Positions 24,412 to 35,332 of a DNA stretch of 64,000 nt are shown here, one piece after another. The number at the start of each line of letters is the position of its first letter. Position 1 is the first letter of the stretch. The DNA comes from Gnetum montanum (lineage: Eukaryota > Streptophyta > Gnetopsida > Gnetales > Gnetaceae): the NCBI GenBank assembly GCA_015680685.1, contig MNCI01005798.1:700406-764405 (forward strand), written 5' to 3'. The notes under the pieces were generated by a model. The model was not told the origin of the DNA, made no database searches, and saw only the letters and a program-made list of their open reading frames with translations. Both the position numbers and the translations under genes were made by a program.

Positions 24412-26399
24412 ACTAAATGAAAACTCGTCCTCGAGTTCCTTACAAAATATTGGGAAGGTATGGGATTATTGACTTGAATGATACTAATGGTTAATGGGGT
24501 GATATGTGAATGGATCATCATTACAATACATGACAAAATCAGTGTTTAGGACAACAAGGGTGAACACTATACACATTTAACATCCATCCTTATTTGGTAG
24601 CTAAGAGAGAAGAGAGAAGAGAGAGAGAAAAAAAAAGAAATCTATTGCTGCCAATGCCAGGACTGCGCCTTTCATTTTCCATCCATAAGTGCACCATCAA
24701 TCTTATTCCTTGAATAACTACTTCAGCATTGATCCATTCCAAGTGTTCTTTCTAGATCTAATCCATTGTATGACTTCCATCTACGCACACAACCCAGTCT
24801 TATATTAGCAAGGATAAATGAATAACAATGCAGTTGATACCTTGCTTTAGAATAAGGTCCATTAGCTGAGTTGTGATATGGCTGATGTGGATTCTAGAGA
24901 TGTAATACTAGTGACTACCCAAGGTGTGGGGGTTAGGAGAAAATCGAAAAAATTGGACCAGGACCCCCATGACTAAGAGCGAACCTCTGGTAGCGAGAGA
25001 ATCGAGAAAAAGAATAAGGAATAAGGAAGATGGGGTAAAAGAAACAATGGCCACACCAATAAAATGGATGTCAGAGATGGAAATGAATAAAATAAAAGTT
25101 GATTGTAAGAATGTTTAAGGAAAAGAAATTAACTGATGTATCAAATAAGAATGTCAATGGGTCCTCCCAAAGCAAGCTCATGCCCTTAATGCCCTGACAT
25201 TACCACATTCAAAGCATCCTTAGGCTCTGGAAATGTCATTTGGAAGCAAGAGTTAAAGTCTTAACCATAAGAGTTTACCAAAAAGAAAACAATGCATCAA
25301 CCAAAATATAGACTACTGATACAACCGCCAATGAGGTGAACAATGGAGAAAGAACGATGGAAAGAAGAGAATGGAATGGATTTTCAAGAACAAGGTGATG
25401 TATAGCCCCTTGTGTATTAATGGTTAATGTGACTTAGTAGATCTCATTCCAAATCTAGCCTCAAACAATCCACATCCACTGATTTCGCATCAATACATTC
25501 GACCAATCCATGCACCTGAAGTAACATGAGAAGGAGAAAAGTAGGAAGTGAGAAGGGCCTTAGTTAGAGGGAACATGTTTATTTGATTCCATAACTAGTG
25601 CTTGTAGCCCAAATGATTATTTTATCTAAGAGATGTGCTTTTAATTCTCACTATTTTTTTTATGTGAGAGAACCACATCATGCAAAGACTTATTATTTTT
25701 ATTTTTATTCGCTCAACTTCCCGATAATAGGGCAAGATCAGAATGGTAAGAAAACTCAAGAAGAAAACATCTAAGCACCCAAGAGAATGGCGAACACAAA
25801 TGCATCAAGTCCCCTTGAAGTCACACCCTTTTCAGTCCTTGAGTCCTTCCTTATTTTGAGAAATGCCCAGTCGCCGGTTCATTGATAGTTCTTATTATTT
25901 AAGAAAAGGGTCTGTATAGTTCCAAGCCAAGAGAGACAATAGAAATTCATGGATGCATGGATGATGTGGACTCATTTCTTATTATATCAAAATAACCATA
26001 CCTTAGTATCAATATCATAACTTAAAGGTAAAAACCAAACATTAGCAACCAATATAATACAATTCATACCATCATTATGAGCACTTATTGGGTGATGAAC
26101 CTAACAAAATGGATAAACACACACACATAAAAATAAAAGAAAATGTATGAACAATGTTGCAAAAAAAAACAAGAAAAGTTAAAGAAATTTGTAAAAAAAA
26201 AAACTTAAAAAGAAACTGAGGGCCTCAATTGATCAGCATAGATGGCCATCTCCCCCATGACTGAGTTGAAAGGGAGAGATCTGAAATAATAAGTGAGGTT
26301 GTCCTCTCTCAGATTTATTATGTGCACCAGCTATTCTAAGCTCATGGAAGGGTTTGGTTTATTGCACATTGACCAATAATCTCTTATCGAGGCTTTTAG
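24412..26399 (-). other. Non-coding post-integrase region of element B
   Basis: Inverted counterpart of 13190-15218 in element A. Contains the GAGA tract (24601-24632) and an (AC)n tract near 26117. No conserved coding sequence; small frames such as 24924-25118 have no counterpart in A. Confidence 0.7.
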
Positions 26400-27480
26400 G
26401 TTTGTATATGGTCATGGCTCCTGAGGGAAAGGTTGTATGAATGATGTAAGGCCCTTCCCACAATGTTTGAAATTTTGTGCATTGTGGCACATGTGTGGGA
26501 TTCTAGTAGAGGACCTTATCTCCTAGTTGATACTTAACCTTTGAATTTTTAAGTCATGAAATTACTTGTTATGTGCCTTGTGCAACTCATTTGATGACAA
26601 GACAACCAATCGGTTTTCGTCTAGCACGTTTAGAGTTTTCAATCTTTATCTTTGTGCTATATTAAGGTCAAGGTGGAGGTTACACACCATGGATAGTGTA
26701 TGAAGCTCAGTTTGAATTGGAAGCTCTGGAAGTTTCTCGTATACTAACTCGTAGGGAGAATAGCCTATAGGAAGTTTCCAAGTGGAGCGGTATGCCTAGA
26801 GAGCATCATTCAATTTAGTGCTCCAATCTCACCTATATTTGCTAATTGTCCTTGTTAATATTCTAGTAATCTCTAGGTTGGTGACCTCGGCTTGGCCATT
26901 ATCTTGGAGGTGATAAGGTGTAGTCAATTTATGCTCAACCCCTAAGCATTGCATCAATTTTTGAAAGGTTGCACCCATGAAGTGTGTTCCATTATTCAAG
27001 ATAAGTGCACGTGGCATACCAAACCTATTTATGACTTGTTGTTGCACAAATTGTGCAGCTATAGATGATGTACAGTCTATAACAATAGCTGTAGATGATG
27101 TACAATTTGTAATAGCAGCTGGTTCAACCCATTTTGTTAGATAGTCCACAGCAAAAATGATGTAAGCTTTTCCATTGGACATTGGTGTAATGGGCCTCAT
27201 AAAGTCTATTCCCCAAATTTCGAAGGGTTCTAAAGGTTGAATCCATTATTGCGGATCCTCCATTTAAGTAGTCATTCCCCCATCATGTTGACAACACTTT
27301 CAAGATTGGACAATTGATGGGCATCCCAAAATAATGTTGGCCAATAATATCCTGCAGGCAAGATCTTAATAGTTATTCATCTCCCTGCATAGTGACCCCT
27401 ACAAGGGCCCTCATGAGCATCTTGAAGAACTCTTAGTTGGTCCACATCGGGCACACACCATCAAACCAAGCCATTAGGAC
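26400..27480 (-). pseudogene. Integrase remnant of element B
   Basis: Retroviral-type integrase. The core frame 27200-26829 reads AVDYLTKWVEPAAI (first catalytic Asp intact), then LNNGTHF where SDNGTHF is expected, so the second catalytic Asp is Asn, then NGQAEVTN with the Glu intact. A 30-bp tandem duplication (27057-27116) inserts an extra CTSS-type decapeptide in the core. Upstream are decayed HHCC zinc-finger sequence and a 'GIDFMRPI' motif; downstream is a C-terminal domain (LGDKVLY, then WEGPYIIHTTFPSGA) with stops. Confidence 0.8.
27057..27116. repeat. 30-bp tandem duplication in element B integrase
   Basis: Two adjacent 30-bp units beginning AGCTATAGATGATGTACA and AGCTGTAGATGATGTACA. 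The duplication is in frame. Confidence 0.85.
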
Positions 27481-28368
27481 AAACTTTGTAAAGTTGTCTA
27501 TTGATCTCCATGAAGTACTTGGCCCTGTGAAGAAACTATTATTTCTTCCTAAAGTCCAGCTCATGTGGTGTTTGTTGGGGAAGGATATAGGTGAGAATGA
27601 TACTATACAAATTTGTTTCCATGGGTTGGTTATTCAATACATCGACAAAGAGGGCTTCATCAAGAAAATGATCAGATACAACATATTCATCCTCTTTTCT
27701 GTCCTAGTGCAACCAAGATAAATGATCTACAACTACGTTCTCAGTGCCCTTTCATTCAATCATCATTAGATCGAACTCTTGTAGGATTACCATCCATTGT
27801 ATAATATGAGGGCTAACCATTGGCTTGTTCATAAGGAACCTGATTACACTATGATCTATATGAATGTACACTTTGTAGCCTAACACAGTGCCTAAACTTG
27901 TCCAATGCAAACACTACAACCATTAATTTTTTTCTGTAGTTGTGTAGTTAAGTTGTGCACTGGCGATACTCTTACTTGCATAGTGGATGTAATAAGGATG
28001 TTTTTGGTCATCTAACTATGTATGTACAACTCCTAAGGCATAATTGGATGCGTCAATCATTATATGGAATGGTCTAGACGAATCAGGGGCTTGTAGAATG
28101 GGAGTTTCCACAAGCCTTTATTTCATAGTTTGGAATGCTCATTCACATTCCCTGGTCCATTCGAATGGTGCATCCTTCTTCGTCAATTCTACCAATAGTT
28201 TGGAAATCTTGGAGAAGTTCTCAATGAATCTCTTATAATAGCCAATGTATCCAAGGAATGATCAAATGTCTTTGACAGTTTCCGGTTGTTTGGTGATTCC
28301 TTCGATAACCCTAACTTTGTCTAGGTCTACCTCTATAGCAACCGAAAACGTCGATGGCTGGAAAACAT
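27481..28368 (-). pseudogene. RT C-terminus and RNase H remnant of element B
   Basis: The frame begins at about 28350 with VAIEVDLDKVRVIEGITKQP and SFLGYIGYYKRFIENFSKIS, the RT thumb/connection of Ty3/gypsy elements. RNase H then follows with FHIMIDASNYALGVV (catalytic Asp), HYASKSI and ENVVVDHLS. Several stops. The RT palm with Y-x-D-D is absent because the sequence is interrupted at 28368. Confidence 0.8.
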
Positions 28369-29315
28369 TGAGAGGTCATTGTTTAGAAAATCTTAACCCT
28401 AAATCCATGTGAGGGCTGTGCTAGATAAAAATGGAAATGAGGTGCTCGAAATGGTCTGGTCGATCAGATAGGGACTTAATCGATGTCTCTAAACCTTTTG
28501 CAAATGTTTGATTTGAAAATAATTCTTATAACGTAAAATAATAATTTTTTAATGTGAGGGAACGAAAAAGATGTAAAATGCAATGACAATTAGGAAAACA
28601 AAGTAAACTGGAATTAAGAAAATGCACCACTTCAAGGTTATGGCTTTACTTTGTCAAAATGTATACAATCGGTTGTGCAACATTGGGAAGCACAGAGATC
28701 CCAAGAGTAACCAAGACGTTCAAAGCAAGCTGACAATGTGCTTGAACATGGGCTCAAGAGCCAAAAATGCAAAAAAAATCTATGAGAATAACAAAATTAG
28801 TGTGAAATAGAGGGGGTTTGTTTTGCTAACCGCTAACAGGATTCGGTAACTGCTCAGGTTTGCCAACTTTTGTAACATAAATTCTTGCCAACTGCTTAAA
28901 TTTGCCAACCCTTTGCTAATTTGCCAACTAGATGCTCAAGTTTGCTTACAAAATGCCAACTAAATTTTTGCTAACACTTGGCAACTAAGATTTTCCAACT
29001 ACTACTTAAATTTACTCATGAATTCGAACTTGCCAACCCTTTGAGCATTGCTCATCATGGTATTTATAGGGCTAGGAGCATGCGAGAAATGCGGTTTGGA
29101 TGCCATGTGTCTTGGACCCATAAGATGTTGACATGTCCATGCTACATGAACATGCAAAGCTGATTGACGAGCCTACCACATTGTAATTACGCTATCAGAA
29201 CATGGAGATGTGTGCCAATGATGGAAACAAGAAGTGAGGTGCATTAATGTAGCATACCTTCCTACTATGATGGGCTATGTTGTGAGGCGTAGCATGTTGG
29301 GGTAGCATAGAAACT

Positions 29316-29356
29316 TGCTATGCTATGCTACACTATGTAGCGTAGCATAGTGTAGC
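29316..29356. repeat. TAGC palindrome in outer LTR
   Basis: TGCTATGCTATGCTACACTA followed by TGTAGCGTAGCATAGTGTAG: two self-complementary halves. Confidence 0.8.
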
Positions 29357-29429
29357 CACCAATTTGAAGAAGAAATTTGCATTGGTGTTAACTACATATC
29401 CTAGAAACTTTTGAAGTGTTCTAATTGGC

Positions 29430-29486
29430 TCTGCATGTTTGCTATGCTATGCTATATTGTGTAGCATAGCATAGCAAACATGCAGA
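29430..29486. repeat. Hairpin with perfect 25-bp arms and 7-base loop
   Basis: Left arm 29430-29454, loop TATTGTG 29455-29461, right arm 29462-29486, checked base by base: 25 of 25 pairs. Extending 3 bp outward on each side adds one mismatch and two pairs. The inner part is the TAGCATAGCATAGC motif of this family. An RNA from either strand would fold into a strong stem. Confidence 0.92.
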
Positions 29487-29639
29487 ACCATTGTGTAGCA
29501 TAGCATAGCATAAAAGCTGGCCTTAACTGTGAAAATGTTGAAAATATGCAAACTTTGTTCTTTTCAATGTGAAGCCCCTAAACTTACTGATCCTACATTT
29601 TGAGATGCCTTTTGTCATTCTTGCATACTTGCTACGATG

Positions 29640-29671
29640 TGCTACACTATGTAGCGTAGCATAGTGTAGTA
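29640..29671. repeat. TAGC palindrome in outer LTR
   Basis: TGCTACACTATGTAGCGTAG followed by CATAGTGTAGTA; imperfectly self-complementary. Confidence 0.8.
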
Positions 29672-29830
29672 GCCAACATAGCCTACTCTTTGCTAACTTC
29701 ATCACTTTCTAGTGGAAGGAGCCTTGTTGAAGGACTTGGAGTCAAGTGAGGCAACTGGTCTTTAAGGACAGAGGTTCTTACCAAGTGAAATTGAATTCAC
29801 TAAGTAAGCTAGGCCTTTGTGTATTGCTTT

Positions 29831-29872
29831 TGCTACACTGTGCTACACTACGTAGTGTAGCATAGTGTAGCA
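29831..29872. repeat. 42-bp near-perfect palindrome
   Basis: Left arm 29831-29851, right arm 29852-29872, no loop, one mismatch in 21 pairs (checked base by base). Same TAGC family. Confidence 0.92.
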
Positions 29873-30204
29873 CTTTGTCTTGCAACAGTTCATTGTTAAT
29901 TTTCTGAACAACTTTTCTCCAAGGCCTACATAGCATAGTGCAGAAAATTTCTATACTAGAAAACTTGCTAGAGTATTTTGCTCATCCTGAGCACCGTCGA
30001 CAACTCCACGCATCACTTTTGGGTAGGCTAGAGGGTCCGTTAAGCCTGTCAACATTGGGAGTAGAAAATTTGCTGAATTGGATAGTCTGCACTTAGAGTA
30101 TCCACTTCCTACCAAATGGTCATGATGCTAAACTTTTGGAAATCCTTGCCTAAATTCTGAAACCCTAGTGGCACCAAAGGGTTCCAAAGTTTTAGGGTGT
30201 TTCA

Positions 30205-30217
30205 TTGGCCCCTCTTT
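30205..30217 (-). promoter_or_regulatory. Polypurine tract of the outer element
   Basis: Minus strand AAAGAGGGGCCAA, directly before TGAAACACC. Nearly the same as AAATAGGGGCCAA of el-1 (40621-40633), which supports the LTR boundary and a close relationship. Confidence 0.8.
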
Positions 30218-30329
30218 ATCGACGTCTGTAGGATGGACCTAAGAGACACTGACAAAGAATACGAAACACCTTGAAAGACAAGATGCTAACATCGCTCTTC
30301 AGTGATCACCAAGATATCACTCAGTTGGA

Positions 30330-31548
30330 CTTGAGAGTGTTGCATTAGTCATGAAGGGAAGAAGGGAAAAGCTAAACATGGGGAGGAGGCTCAAGAAAAT
30401 GGCAAAGATGAAACTTAGTTGAATCCCTCATCAGAGTGCTTGTAAGGGAGTTATTTGTGTGGTCAACTCTTCTTTCGCTGATCTTAGACCTCTCGTTGGA
30501 ATGCTGGGAGAGGGTGATTGCGAAACAACTTATGTGCCATTTTTTAGACACATTTTTGTTTTGTTTTTCTTTTTTTTTTTTTTGCATGAGCTTTGCTCTT
30601 TTACACTTTTTCCTTTTGTTGTCCTGTCGTTTACATTTGGAAATAACCTTGTCATTGTAGGATAGCTATTTCTTCCCTAGGATGAGTTGTGTTACATTCA
30701 CATGGAGCATTAGCCTGCCTACAGATGCTTCCCATGCAGCAAGCTATGTTATGCGCATCATGGACTTTGCAGTTGAGCATATGGGAGGGCCTTACAAGTA
30801 TCAAGAAAAGCTGGTAAAAGAGGTGAGTAAGTGGGTTGTAAGTGCAAGGAATGAGGTAAAGGAGGTAGAGGGGAAGGGTAGGATATGCACTTCCAAGTAG
30901 CAAAGCTAATCAAGATGGACATCTTGGGATGATGTAGCATCTTTCTTTCATGATGAAGCACACCTCCGACTAGCATCCATCTGGTACACATCCTGCAAAC
31001 ACAATAGAAAAAAACCAAGAGAAACAACCATGATGCAAAACAAAGGCAAAGTTCCTACTTATTGCACAAACCAGGAAGGCCAGCAATGGCTTTTGTAGCA
31101 TCAACGTGAAGAGGTTGGCATCGAAGATGCCAGGAGTTGTTGTGAATGCAGATGCTCAAGAATACCTACTAAAGGCATGCATTCTTAGTTCAACTGTGAG
31201 ATTGGCTACCTAACAACTAAACGTATTTTGAGTTTAGGCACTGGAAGGGGCCAGAGAGTAGCAATACTGTGGCTAGGCCACAATACTACTAGAACTCCAG
31301 CAGCAGGCACTGACCAGGGAAGCTACTGCCAGAGTGACAGGCCATGGGGGCAATAGGTCCAAAGGGTCAGTGGGATGTCATACAACATCTCTGAAGGATC
31401 ACCAAGATGCCAAGAGTAGCGACATTGCATATGTTCTAGAGGGTGTTATCTTGGTATCGTGAACTACATTTTGGAACTGCAACATCCCACCCCATGTTGG
31501 CATAGCACACGTTCGCTTGCTTCATGAGTCATGATGCATGTAGGGAAC
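30330..31548 (+). pseudogene. Second antisense ORF region of the outer element
   Basis: Plus-strand coding-like sequence, antisense to pol, between the integrase side and the 3' LTR. The best frame is 30682-30900, Met-Ser-Cys start, 72 residues, with SLPTDASHAASYVMRIMDFA and KEVSKWVVSARNEVKEV. The same frame continues rightward through stops with HDEAHLRLASIW and CTNQEGQQ-like text. A pyrimidine-rich stretch ending GTCATTGTAG at about 30660 could be an intron 3' end, with a GTAAGG donor near 30444. I do not recognise the protein, and no second copy in the window confirms it. This position is where Tat elements are known to carry an extra antisense ORF. Confidence 0.4.
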
Positions 31549-31560
31549 ATGCCGTGAACC

Positions 31561-31802
31561 TAGTTTAAGGTCTTGGTAGATCATGTTATGCTACTTTAAG
31601 GTCCTACTAGACCATGGTGCTAGTTTAAGGTCCTAGTAGACTGTTGTGCTAGTTTATCATCATAGTGGATGGTGGACAAGCTAGTTTAAGATCTTAGCAG
31701 ACCATCTATGCCAGTTTATAGTCATAGCAAACTATCTATGCTAGTTTAATGTCATAGCAGATGTTCACTGAATCTTTTCCAATTTTACGTCGTAGTGGAC
31801 GA
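31561..31802. repeat. TAGTTTAAGGTC-type short repeat array
   Basis: About eight degenerate units of CTAGTTTAAGGTCCTAGTAG plus ACC, about 30 bp each. The array lies between the 3' end of the antisense ORF and the 3' end of integrase. Related arrays are at 57089-57565 and 39140-39476. Confidence 0.8.
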
Positions 31803-31849
31803 TTTCTTATCTACTTCATGCATCAGATGTAGTATAGCTTGAGGTATGA

Positions 31850-32935
31850 GGAATTCATTAGATTTGCAAACTCATTGTTGTTCATGTCTGCCAGCTTGAA
31901 GGCCCCATTTCCAAAGGCTTTGGTGAGCACGTATGGACCTTTCCAGTTTGCTAAGAATTTGTTCATATGCTCATGGACAGCCTTAAGAATGAGGTCTCCC
32001 TTCTGTATTGGCTATTGATGTGGATTTGCTTGATGTTTTTTCCATTACTTGTTCTAATAATTCTCTATGTGACCCAGTGTGTGTGCACGCTCACTTCTAT
32101 TGAGTCAAGGTCGATGATCCTAGACTTGTTGTTTTGGGCTTTGCTCACAACATTTGATAGGATCATCGAGAGTGATGGTACCTGCAGCTCGAGTGGTAAC
32201 ACTAATTCAAATCCATAAACAAGACTATAAGGTGTCTTACTTGTCACAATCCTGCATGTTGTTTTGTAAGCCCACAACACATAGAGGATTCGCTCATGCC
32301 ATTGTCTCTTACTGTTGTTAAGAATTTTCTTTAGCAAGTTGATGATGGACTTGTTTGTGGACTCTACTTGTCCATTCACCTATGGGTAGTATGATGAGGA
32401 TAACCATTGCCTGATGCCAGGATTGTTGTAGAAGGTTTAGGTTTTTGCACTGCTAAATTATGGCCCATTATCAGTCACAATAGCCATGGAAAGCCCAAAC
32501 CTTGTCATGATGTTCTCCAAGATGAAGTGGCAAACCTACTGAGATGTAGTCTTCCTTAGGGAGATAGCCTCCACCCACTTAGTAAAATACTCGGTGGCAG
32601 TGATGATGAAGCTATGCCCTGTGGAGGACTTAGGCATGATAGGTCCTATGAGGTCTAGTCCCCATCACTAGAAAGGCCACGTAATCTATATCAGATGTAT
32701 GAGATTTGCGTATCTTTGGCACGTATCACATGTCTTGAATTTGGCTAGGAAATCATGCTCCATGTGAGGCTAGTAGTACCCTAGACATCTGATTTTTATA
32801 GTCATAGTCCTAGGTGCTATGTGTCTACCACATAGGCCTTCGTGCACTTCATTAATTACTTTCTCCACTTGCTCCTCATTTATGCATGCTAGCAATATCC
32901 CATCATAGGAGAATTTGTAGAGGGTGTTATCTCCC
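31850..32935 (-). pseudogene. Integrase remnant of the outer element
   Basis: Minus strand. The zinc-finger part shows H-x-G-x-x-x-x-x-H (EVHEGLCGRHIAPRT region, about 32840) and CDTCQ (about 32725). The core reads FIITATEYFTKWVEA, with Glu for the first catalytic Asp, then AIVTDNGP (second Asp kept) and NGQVESTN (Glu kept). The C-terminal part, LWAYKTTCRIVTSKTPYSLV and VYGFELVLPLE, is in the open frame 32379-32065. At least four stops. It joins the aRH fragment upstream through a short linker. Confidence 0.85.
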
Positions 32936-33179
32936 ATGAGCACATATTACCAAGCATGCTTATGAATTGCATCTCTCTGGGAAGATGTTAATCCACTTGG
33001 GGGCTCACCATGTTGCAAGTAGGCTTTAATGTTGGAGTACCACTACTGGGCATTCACAGTGCTAACAGAAGCTACGTGTCCCACTAGAGTGATAGGCTCT
33101 GTACACTTGGTAATCAAATTTGGCAAACTTGCAAACAAGTGTGATGGAATATTTAACGCTAGGGTGGCCAAGGCGTCTA

Positions 33180-33489
33180 GTACAGTGTTTTCATTGCATG
33201 GAACGTGTTGCACATCCGTAGTTGTAAACTATTTGAGAAAAGATTTTTCTAGGTCACAATAGGATTGTAGGTGCATAGCTTTGTAGGCATAGACATCAGT
33301 GATTTGATTCACAACTAGTTGTGAATCTCTACAAATCATCGAGTGTTGTATGCTTAATGCTTGGGCTGCTAAGAGGCCCCTGAGTAACCCCTCATACTCT
33401 ACCACATTGTTTGTACAAGGGAAAAAATGATAAGAAAAAGGATGCATCTCCCTAGTGGGGAGGATAATTAAGGTAGCTACACTACCCCC
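33180..33489 (-). pseudogene. aRH domain of the outer element, C-terminal part
   Basis: Archaeal-type RNase H as found in Tat elements. The minus frame has FFPCTNNVVEYEGLLRGLLA (catalytic Glu) and CRDSQLVVNQITDVYAYKA (catalytic Asp; the usual Gly before it is Arg). The N-terminal part with HFDGALTMQGG lies at 42820-42786, on the other side of el-1; the reading frame joins exactly when el-1 and one TSD copy are removed. Confidence 0.85.
33485..33489. repeat. Target-site duplication of el-1, left (CCCCC)
   Basis: Identical to 42781-42785. Confidence 0.9.
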
Positions 33490-33749
33490 TGAAACACCAC
33501 AAAATTTTGGCCTAGCACTTTTAGACAAGAATCAAACTAAGTCATGCTACTTCCCAACATGAGTACAGCATGACCAAACTTGAGAGCCTCCAAAATAGCA
33601 TGAAATGACATATAATGGAGTGATAAATGGAGCAAGAAAGGTCCCCCCAGGGCCCATAGGCGACTACACCAACTTTCACCATCTAGAATCAAAAGTTTCG
33701 GGCTCAAAATTCTTGGTTTTGACTAAGTATAATTTGGCTACATTATCAG

Positions 33750-34870
33750 ACACTACTCAGCGTAAGGCTCAACGTCACCAACTTTTGGAGCCCCTAAACT
33801 AAGTAAAAACAAGCCAAAATCAATCCCAAGGACCCCCCATGACCTTCACCAAGGTCTTTAGTAGCTCCCATCCTCTAGAAAATCAAGATTTGGGCCTCAA
33901 ATATGCCACTTTGACTTGGTGATGCTGGGGTTATTTTTCAAACGCTGCTCAGCGTAAGGCTCAGTGTCACCAACTTTTGGAGCCTAGAAACTAAGTCAAA
34001 ATAGGACAAAATCAAGTACAGGGACCCCCATGACCTTCACTAAGGTCCCCAATAGCTCCCATCCTCTAGAAAATCAATATTTTGGCCTCCAATATGCCAC
34101 TTTGACTTGTAGATGCTGCAGTTATTTTTCAAACGCTGCTCAGCGTAAGGCTCAGTGTCACCAACCAAAATAGAGTCAAAATAGCCTCCGAATGAGCTAA
34201 AATGTGACAAAAAGAACCCTCATGCCCCATGGCATGCATATCCACTTTGAAAATGGGTCTCACAGGTCAGAAATGGGTTCAAAATGCACTATTTTCAGGT
34301 CATTCGCCGTTAGTCATGCTCACATGCTTCCAGCAGCATAAGGATCAACGTCACCAAGCAAAATAGAGCCAAAAAAGCCTTCTAATGAGCTCAAAATTGA
34401 CAAGAAACACCCTCTAGACCTTAGGCATGTACATACACTCTGAAAAATGGGTCTCATAAGTCAAAAATGGGCTCAAAATGCACTATTTTTAGGTCATTTT
34501 TTGTCAATCACGCTGACATGCTTCTAGCAGCGTAAGGATTAGCATCACCAATCAAAATAGAGCCAAAAAGGCCTTCAAATGAGCTCAAACTTGACAAGAA
34601 GTATCCTCTGGCCCTTAGGCATGTAGATCCACTCTAAAAATAGGTCTCATAGGTCAAAAATGGGTTCAAATGCATTATTTTTAGGTCATTTGCCGTCAGT
34701 CATGTTGACATTCTTCCAGCAGCGTAAGGATTAGCATCACCAACCAAAACGGAGCCAAAATAGCCTCTGAATGAGCTCAAACTTGACACGAAGTACCCTA
34801 TTGACCTTAGGCATGTAGATCCACTTCAAAAATAGGTCTCCTAGGTCAAAAATGGGCTCAAAATGCATCA
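33750..34870. repeat. About 190-bp tandem repeat, six units, in el-1 5' LTR
   Basis: Each unit carries GCTCAGCGTAAGGCTCAGCG then TCACCAAC; anchors at about 33757, 33946, 34134, 34330, 34527 and 34719. The 3' LTR has five (40890-41820). Confidence 0.85.
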
Positions 34871-34887
34871 TAAAAATTGGACACGTT

Positions 34888-35037
34888 GATGGTCACGCTG
34901 ACACCCTAGGACGATGGTCACGCTGATACCCTGGGACGATGGTCACGCTGACACCCTAGGATGATGGTCAGGCTGATACTCTAGGATGATGGTCACATTG
35001 AAACCTTGGGATGATGTTCATGTTGACATCTTGGGAC
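34888..35037. repeat. 25-bp minisatellite, six units
   Basis: Unit GATGGTCACGCTGACACCCT plus AGGAC. The 3' LTR has four units (41839-41938). Confidence 0.92.
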
Positions 35038-35325
35038 ATTGGATGCTAGATGTTGATGCCAGCATAGATCTGTAGATCTGGAGGCTAGACATCCAGATTC
35101 ACTCTTGTACTTTAACATTCTTTGTACATTTTGCATTTTTTAGCATATCAAGCTCTTACAATGTGGACTACACACATTAGCGTAACGGATCTTGGTCACA
35201 CTACACACTATACATTGTAACATTTCATGCATCCAGTCAATGCACACACCTGTCACCCGATTTGAAGTTTTCTCACCCCATAGCCACTAATCTTCTCCCA
35301 GATTCGAATCTCGCACCTAAAATCC

Positions 35326-35332
35326 TATAAAT
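35326..35332 (+). promoter_or_regulatory. TATA-like box in el-1 LTR
   Basis: TATAAAT within CCTAAAATCCTATAAATCTC; also in the 3' LTR at 42227-42233. This would put transcription start about 530 bp before the LTR end. Confidence 0.5.

Larger units (their letters stand above)
23639..28368 (-). mobile_element. Element B: Ty3/gypsy, same family as A, 5' part missing
   Basis: Minus orientation: RNase H (28365-27480), integrase (27480-26400), non-coding 3' region (26400-24412), PPT, 3' LTR (24401-23639). Its 3' LTR and post-integrase region are inverted copies of those of element A, so B shows what A has lost. The RT is cut at about 28368, where the outer element's LTR begins. The simplest reading is that the outer element inserted into B's RT and that B continues beyond the right edge of the window. 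Confidence 0.75.
28369..30204 (-). repeat. 3' LTR of the outer element (about 1.84 kb)
   Basis: On the minus strand it starts TGAAACACCC at 30204, next to the PPT. The left end is set at 28369, where element B coding sequence stops, and is uncertain by about 10 bp. Matches the element E LTR (16480-18849) over most of its length. Carries at least six TAGC palindrome clusters. Confidence 0.7.

Noticed and set aside
28369-28380. Exact left end of the outer LTR (TGAGAGG at 28369 or TGTTTAG at 28379)
   Set aside because: Both start with TG, and the partner target-site duplication is outside the window, so I give no exact boundary or TSD.
33750-34870. Regularly spaced repeats considered as a CRISPR-like array
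   Set aside because: Units are about 190 bp, the between-anchor text is itself repeated, and they lie in an LTR of a plant retrotransposon.
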